Positions 62,421 to 64,000 of a stretch of DNA of 64,000 bases are shown piece by piece. The stretch covers positions 1-64,000 of the forward strand of contig FCOD02000009.1 of assembly GCA_001544655.2 (NCBI GenBank). The letters run 5' to 3'. The notes under the pieces were generated by a model. It saw nothing but the letters and a program-made list of their open reading frames with translations, was not told the DNA's origin and searched no databases. Positions within the stretch are counted from its first letter, which is position 1. The number at the start of each line of letters is the position of its first letter. Source of the DNA: Caballeronia turbans (GTDB taxonomy: Bacteria > Pseudomonadota > Gammaproteobacteria > Burkholderiales > Burkholderiaceae). The translations under genes were made by a program, and so were the position numbers.

Positions 62421-63065
62421 ATGAAAAAAGGAAAGACGAAAGTTACGCGTCAGGATGCCGAGCGGCTTTTTGAGGGCCTGCCGGCCGGCACCACGACAGC
62501 AGCGAGCCGACCGGAAAACCCATTCGGTGACGAGCCGTTCAAGGCAGCGAGCCGTGCCGACGACGAAGCCAAGCTTTGGAAAGACAATCTCATCACGCTT
62601 CCGGTGACGATCGAGTTGCCGAGTGGCTACGCGTCCGCGTCCCGCATGCGCGAGGCGCTTGCGCAGGCGTGGCGCGTGAAGTGGGTGAGAGTGACCGAAA
62701 ACGAGGTTGTCGGCGATTTTCCTGAAGGATGGAAAGCCGTGCGCCCGGGAACAGGACCGACAGAGTTGCGAGATTCGTCCGACGTGGTACGCGCCGTCTA
62801 CGGCTGGGCAAAGGATGCCGAGCTCAGGATATTGCCGCGCTACCTGGTGGAGTCGCAAGCGAACAGCACGAGCGGATTAGGCAGCGTGCTTGTCCGCGAC
62901 CGCGAGACTGGCCAGGTCCTCGAGAGGTCATCGGTCTGGTCGGCGCAAACGGGTACGAATCATCCGGACTGGAGCCGGCTGTCGAGCTGGCTCAGCGCGC
63001 GCTATCCACACAATCGAGACCCGCTGCGGTACTGGGAAGACTGTGAGGCGAACGTCCCACGCTGA
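62421..63065 (+). CDS. Hypothetical soluble protein, 214 aa
   Basis: I do not recognise this protein. It begins MKKGKTKVTRQDAERLFEGL, has a charged N-terminal 70 residues and a more ordered middle with many aromatic residues (LAQAWRVKWVRVTENEVVGD, VRAVYGWAKDAELRILPRYL). The ending SWLSARYPHNRDPLRYWEDC is Arg/Trp-rich. There is no signal peptide or membrane span. The ATG has a weak AGAGAAAG site upstream; another ATG 11 codons earlier is possible. It stands alone in the right part of the window. Confidence 0.7.
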   Translation: MKKGKTKVTRQDAERLFEGLPAGTTTAASRPENPFGDEPFKAASRADDEAKLWKDNLITLPVTIELPSGYASASRMREALAQAWRVKWVRVTENEVVGDFPEGWKAVRPGTGPTELRDSSDVVRAVYGWAKDAELRILPRYLVESQANSTSGLGSVLVRDRETGQVLERSSVWSAQTGTNHPDWSRLSSWLSARYPHNRDPLRYWEDCEANVPR

Positions 63066-63468
63066 GTCGCTTTCGAAAAGGCACTCACGCGCGAATCTCG
63101 TAGCGAGCGTCATCGCGGTCGTCGACGTCGCGCCGTGCCTGTGCTTGTGCCCGGGCGGACACTGGATGACATCGCCTGCGGGGATTCCGAATCGCGGCTC
63201 CCTGCCTCGCTCGATTTGCAACTAATCGTCTAGTTCGTCTGTAGTCCGAGACAGCTACGCCAATCATCTGCGCGCCTCGTCAAGAATTAATTCGCTATCC
63301 AAAGCATCCCCGCTACATCGAAAAAAGACACGAAGCGCGCTGTGATGACCAAACGATGCCGCCGCTGATTTGCTTTCGCCAAAGCATTCGTTGGCGATGC
63401 GCGCATCGCGCTTTAGCATCGGGCGCCAGAGATGATTTCACGCTCTGGCGGCTTTCCAGGAAAACTTC
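63066..63468. other. Intergenic stretch, no supported gene
   Basis: No protein-like frame. It lies between an orphan gene and a small orphan protein gene, both on the + strand, so it should hold the promoter of the latter. I saw no strong inverted repeat or RNA fold. Confidence 0.4.
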
Positions 63469-63693
63469 ATGCGATACAAGGGATATGACGTGGCACCGTC
63501 CGCACATGCGTTGCCGAGCGGCCTGTATGCGGCGAACCTGATTATCGAGAGCCACACGGCGGCGAGCGGGGCATCGTTTACGTTCGATGCGCTCGACTAC
63601 TTCTTCGAGCCCGATCACGCCATCGCATATGCGGCGCGCTGGGCCCGGCTATGGATCGATCAGCGCAGCAAGTCCGCGCGCGCCGGTGCGTGA
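63469..63693 (+). CDS. Small orphan protein of a repeated family, 74 aa
   Basis: This is the best-conserved member of a small-protein family found at least three times in the window. It starts MRYKGYDVAPSAHALPSGLY and ends DHAIAYAARWARLWIDQRSK. The N-terminal half is beta-rich; the C-terminal half is one amphipathic helix with conserved Trp residues. The ATG follows AGGAAAACTTC. Nothing nearby hints at the role. Being scattered as single genes near a cold-shock gene, a sigma factor and here suggests a stand-alone regulatory or stress part. Confidence 0.75.
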   Translation: MRYKGYDVAPSAHALPSGLYAANLIIESHTAASGASFTFDALDYFFEPDHAIAYAARWARLWIDQRSKSARAGA

Positions 63694-63708
63694 CAGGGCG
63701 CGCGGCGC

Positions 63709-64000
63709 TCAGGCGAGATCGGGCGGTGCGGCCTTGAGCACATCGACGTGCTTCGGTATGAGGCCGAGCTCGACGAACGTATCGGCGATCTGCTGCTGCT
63801 CGCCGATGATGTCGCGCGTAATGACCTCCGTGCCGAACGCCTGCCGGCTCACCGCGAGTTCTACGACAGGTTGCGGCAAGCCCCAAAGCCGCGCGAGCTC
63901 GCGCGCGAGTTCGTCCGGATGCTGCTTGCCCCACTGATCGACCGCCTTGATTTCCTCGATGACGATGCGGATCACATCGGGATTCTTCGCCACATAACGC
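63709..64000 (-). CDS. Sulfonate-type solute-binding protein, C-terminal part (cut by window edge)
   Basis: The window edge cuts this gene. The 97 or so visible residues are the C-terminus of an SsuA/TauA-type periplasmic binding protein: IRIVIEEIKAVDQWGKQHPD, LARLWGLPQPVVELAVSRQA and a final TFVELGLIPKHVDVLKAAPPDL. These match the end of aliphatic sulfonate binding proteins. The start lies beyond 64000 on the - strand. It is separate from the TauABC-type operon at 38.5-41.3 kb. Confidence 0.85.
   Translation of the reverse strand, partial: RYVAKNPDVIRIVIEEIKAVDQWGKQHPDELARELARLWGLPQPVVELAVSRQAFGTEVITRDIIGEQQQIADTFVELGLIPKHVDVLKAAPPDLA

Noticed and set aside
1-64000. CRISPR array, integrase or insertion sequence
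   Set aside because: No regularly spaced direct repeats with unique spacers, no transposase or integrase motif, and no target-site duplications were found.

Overview
The window looks like part of a secondary replicon (chromid or megaplasmid) of a Burkholderiaceae bacterium, most likely Caballeronia or Paraburkholderia. This rests on GC-rich coding sequence and on gene content typical of that group: polyhydroxybutyrate (PHB) granule genes, IclR/LysR-controlled transporters, AcnB and MetE. A plasmid-type replication and partition module (parA-parB, a Rep initiator, iterons and candidate parS sites) sits at the left end. Housekeeping-type genes (acnB, metE/metR, tRNA-Lys, an RpoD-type sigma factor) share the molecule, which fits a chromid better than a small plasmid. 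The genus is an inference from protein similarity I recognise, not from a search.

Layout. 1-6.3 kb: replication and partition. 6.4-8.6 kb: a DsbA-family oxidoreductase, an IclR remnant, a YaiI-family protein and a small exported protein. 8.85-12.6 kb: a polar amino acid-type ABC importer with an IclR regulator and a candidate operator. 13.1-18.1 kb: an EmrAB-type drug efflux operon whose outer-membrane gene carries an in-frame stop, divergent from a TetR regulator with two perfect operators. 18.2-23.6 kb: small orphan proteins, an RpoD paralogue, a trypsin-like protease with an N-terminal extension domain, and a cold-shock protein. 24-29 kb: a metzincin lipoprotein, a phasin, a PHB depolymerase, a cupin and a short-chain dehydrogenase.

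29.2-37.8 kb is the most unusual part. Six co-directional genes encode an acidic, low-complexity protein with a hydrophobic Gly/Ala-rich core, an HExxH protein, a 714-residue orphan, a PLP enzyme of the oxoamine-synthase fold, a GIY-YIG-like protein and an amidohydrolase. They end tail-to-tail against a sigma-54 activator gene. A near-consensus sigma-54 promoter lies just upstream of the first gene, and two copies of GCGAA-N6-TTCGC lie upstream of the promoter. I read this as one regulated, probably undescribed functional unit.

38.5-41.3 kb: a TauABC-type importer. 41.5-44.4 kb: CsbD, a short-chain dehydrogenase, small envelope proteins and tRNA-Lys. 44.5-46.0 kb: three small heat-shock proteins. 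46.4-53.2 kb: acnB, cobF, metE and divergent metR. 53.3-61.8 kb: a PHB and stress region with a ribbon-helix-helix regulator, two more PHB depolymerases, a second phasin, a YciE-type ferritin-like protein, a lone receiver protein, Mn-catalase and two YsnF/AvaK-domain proteins. The right edge cuts a sulfonate-type solute-binding protein gene.
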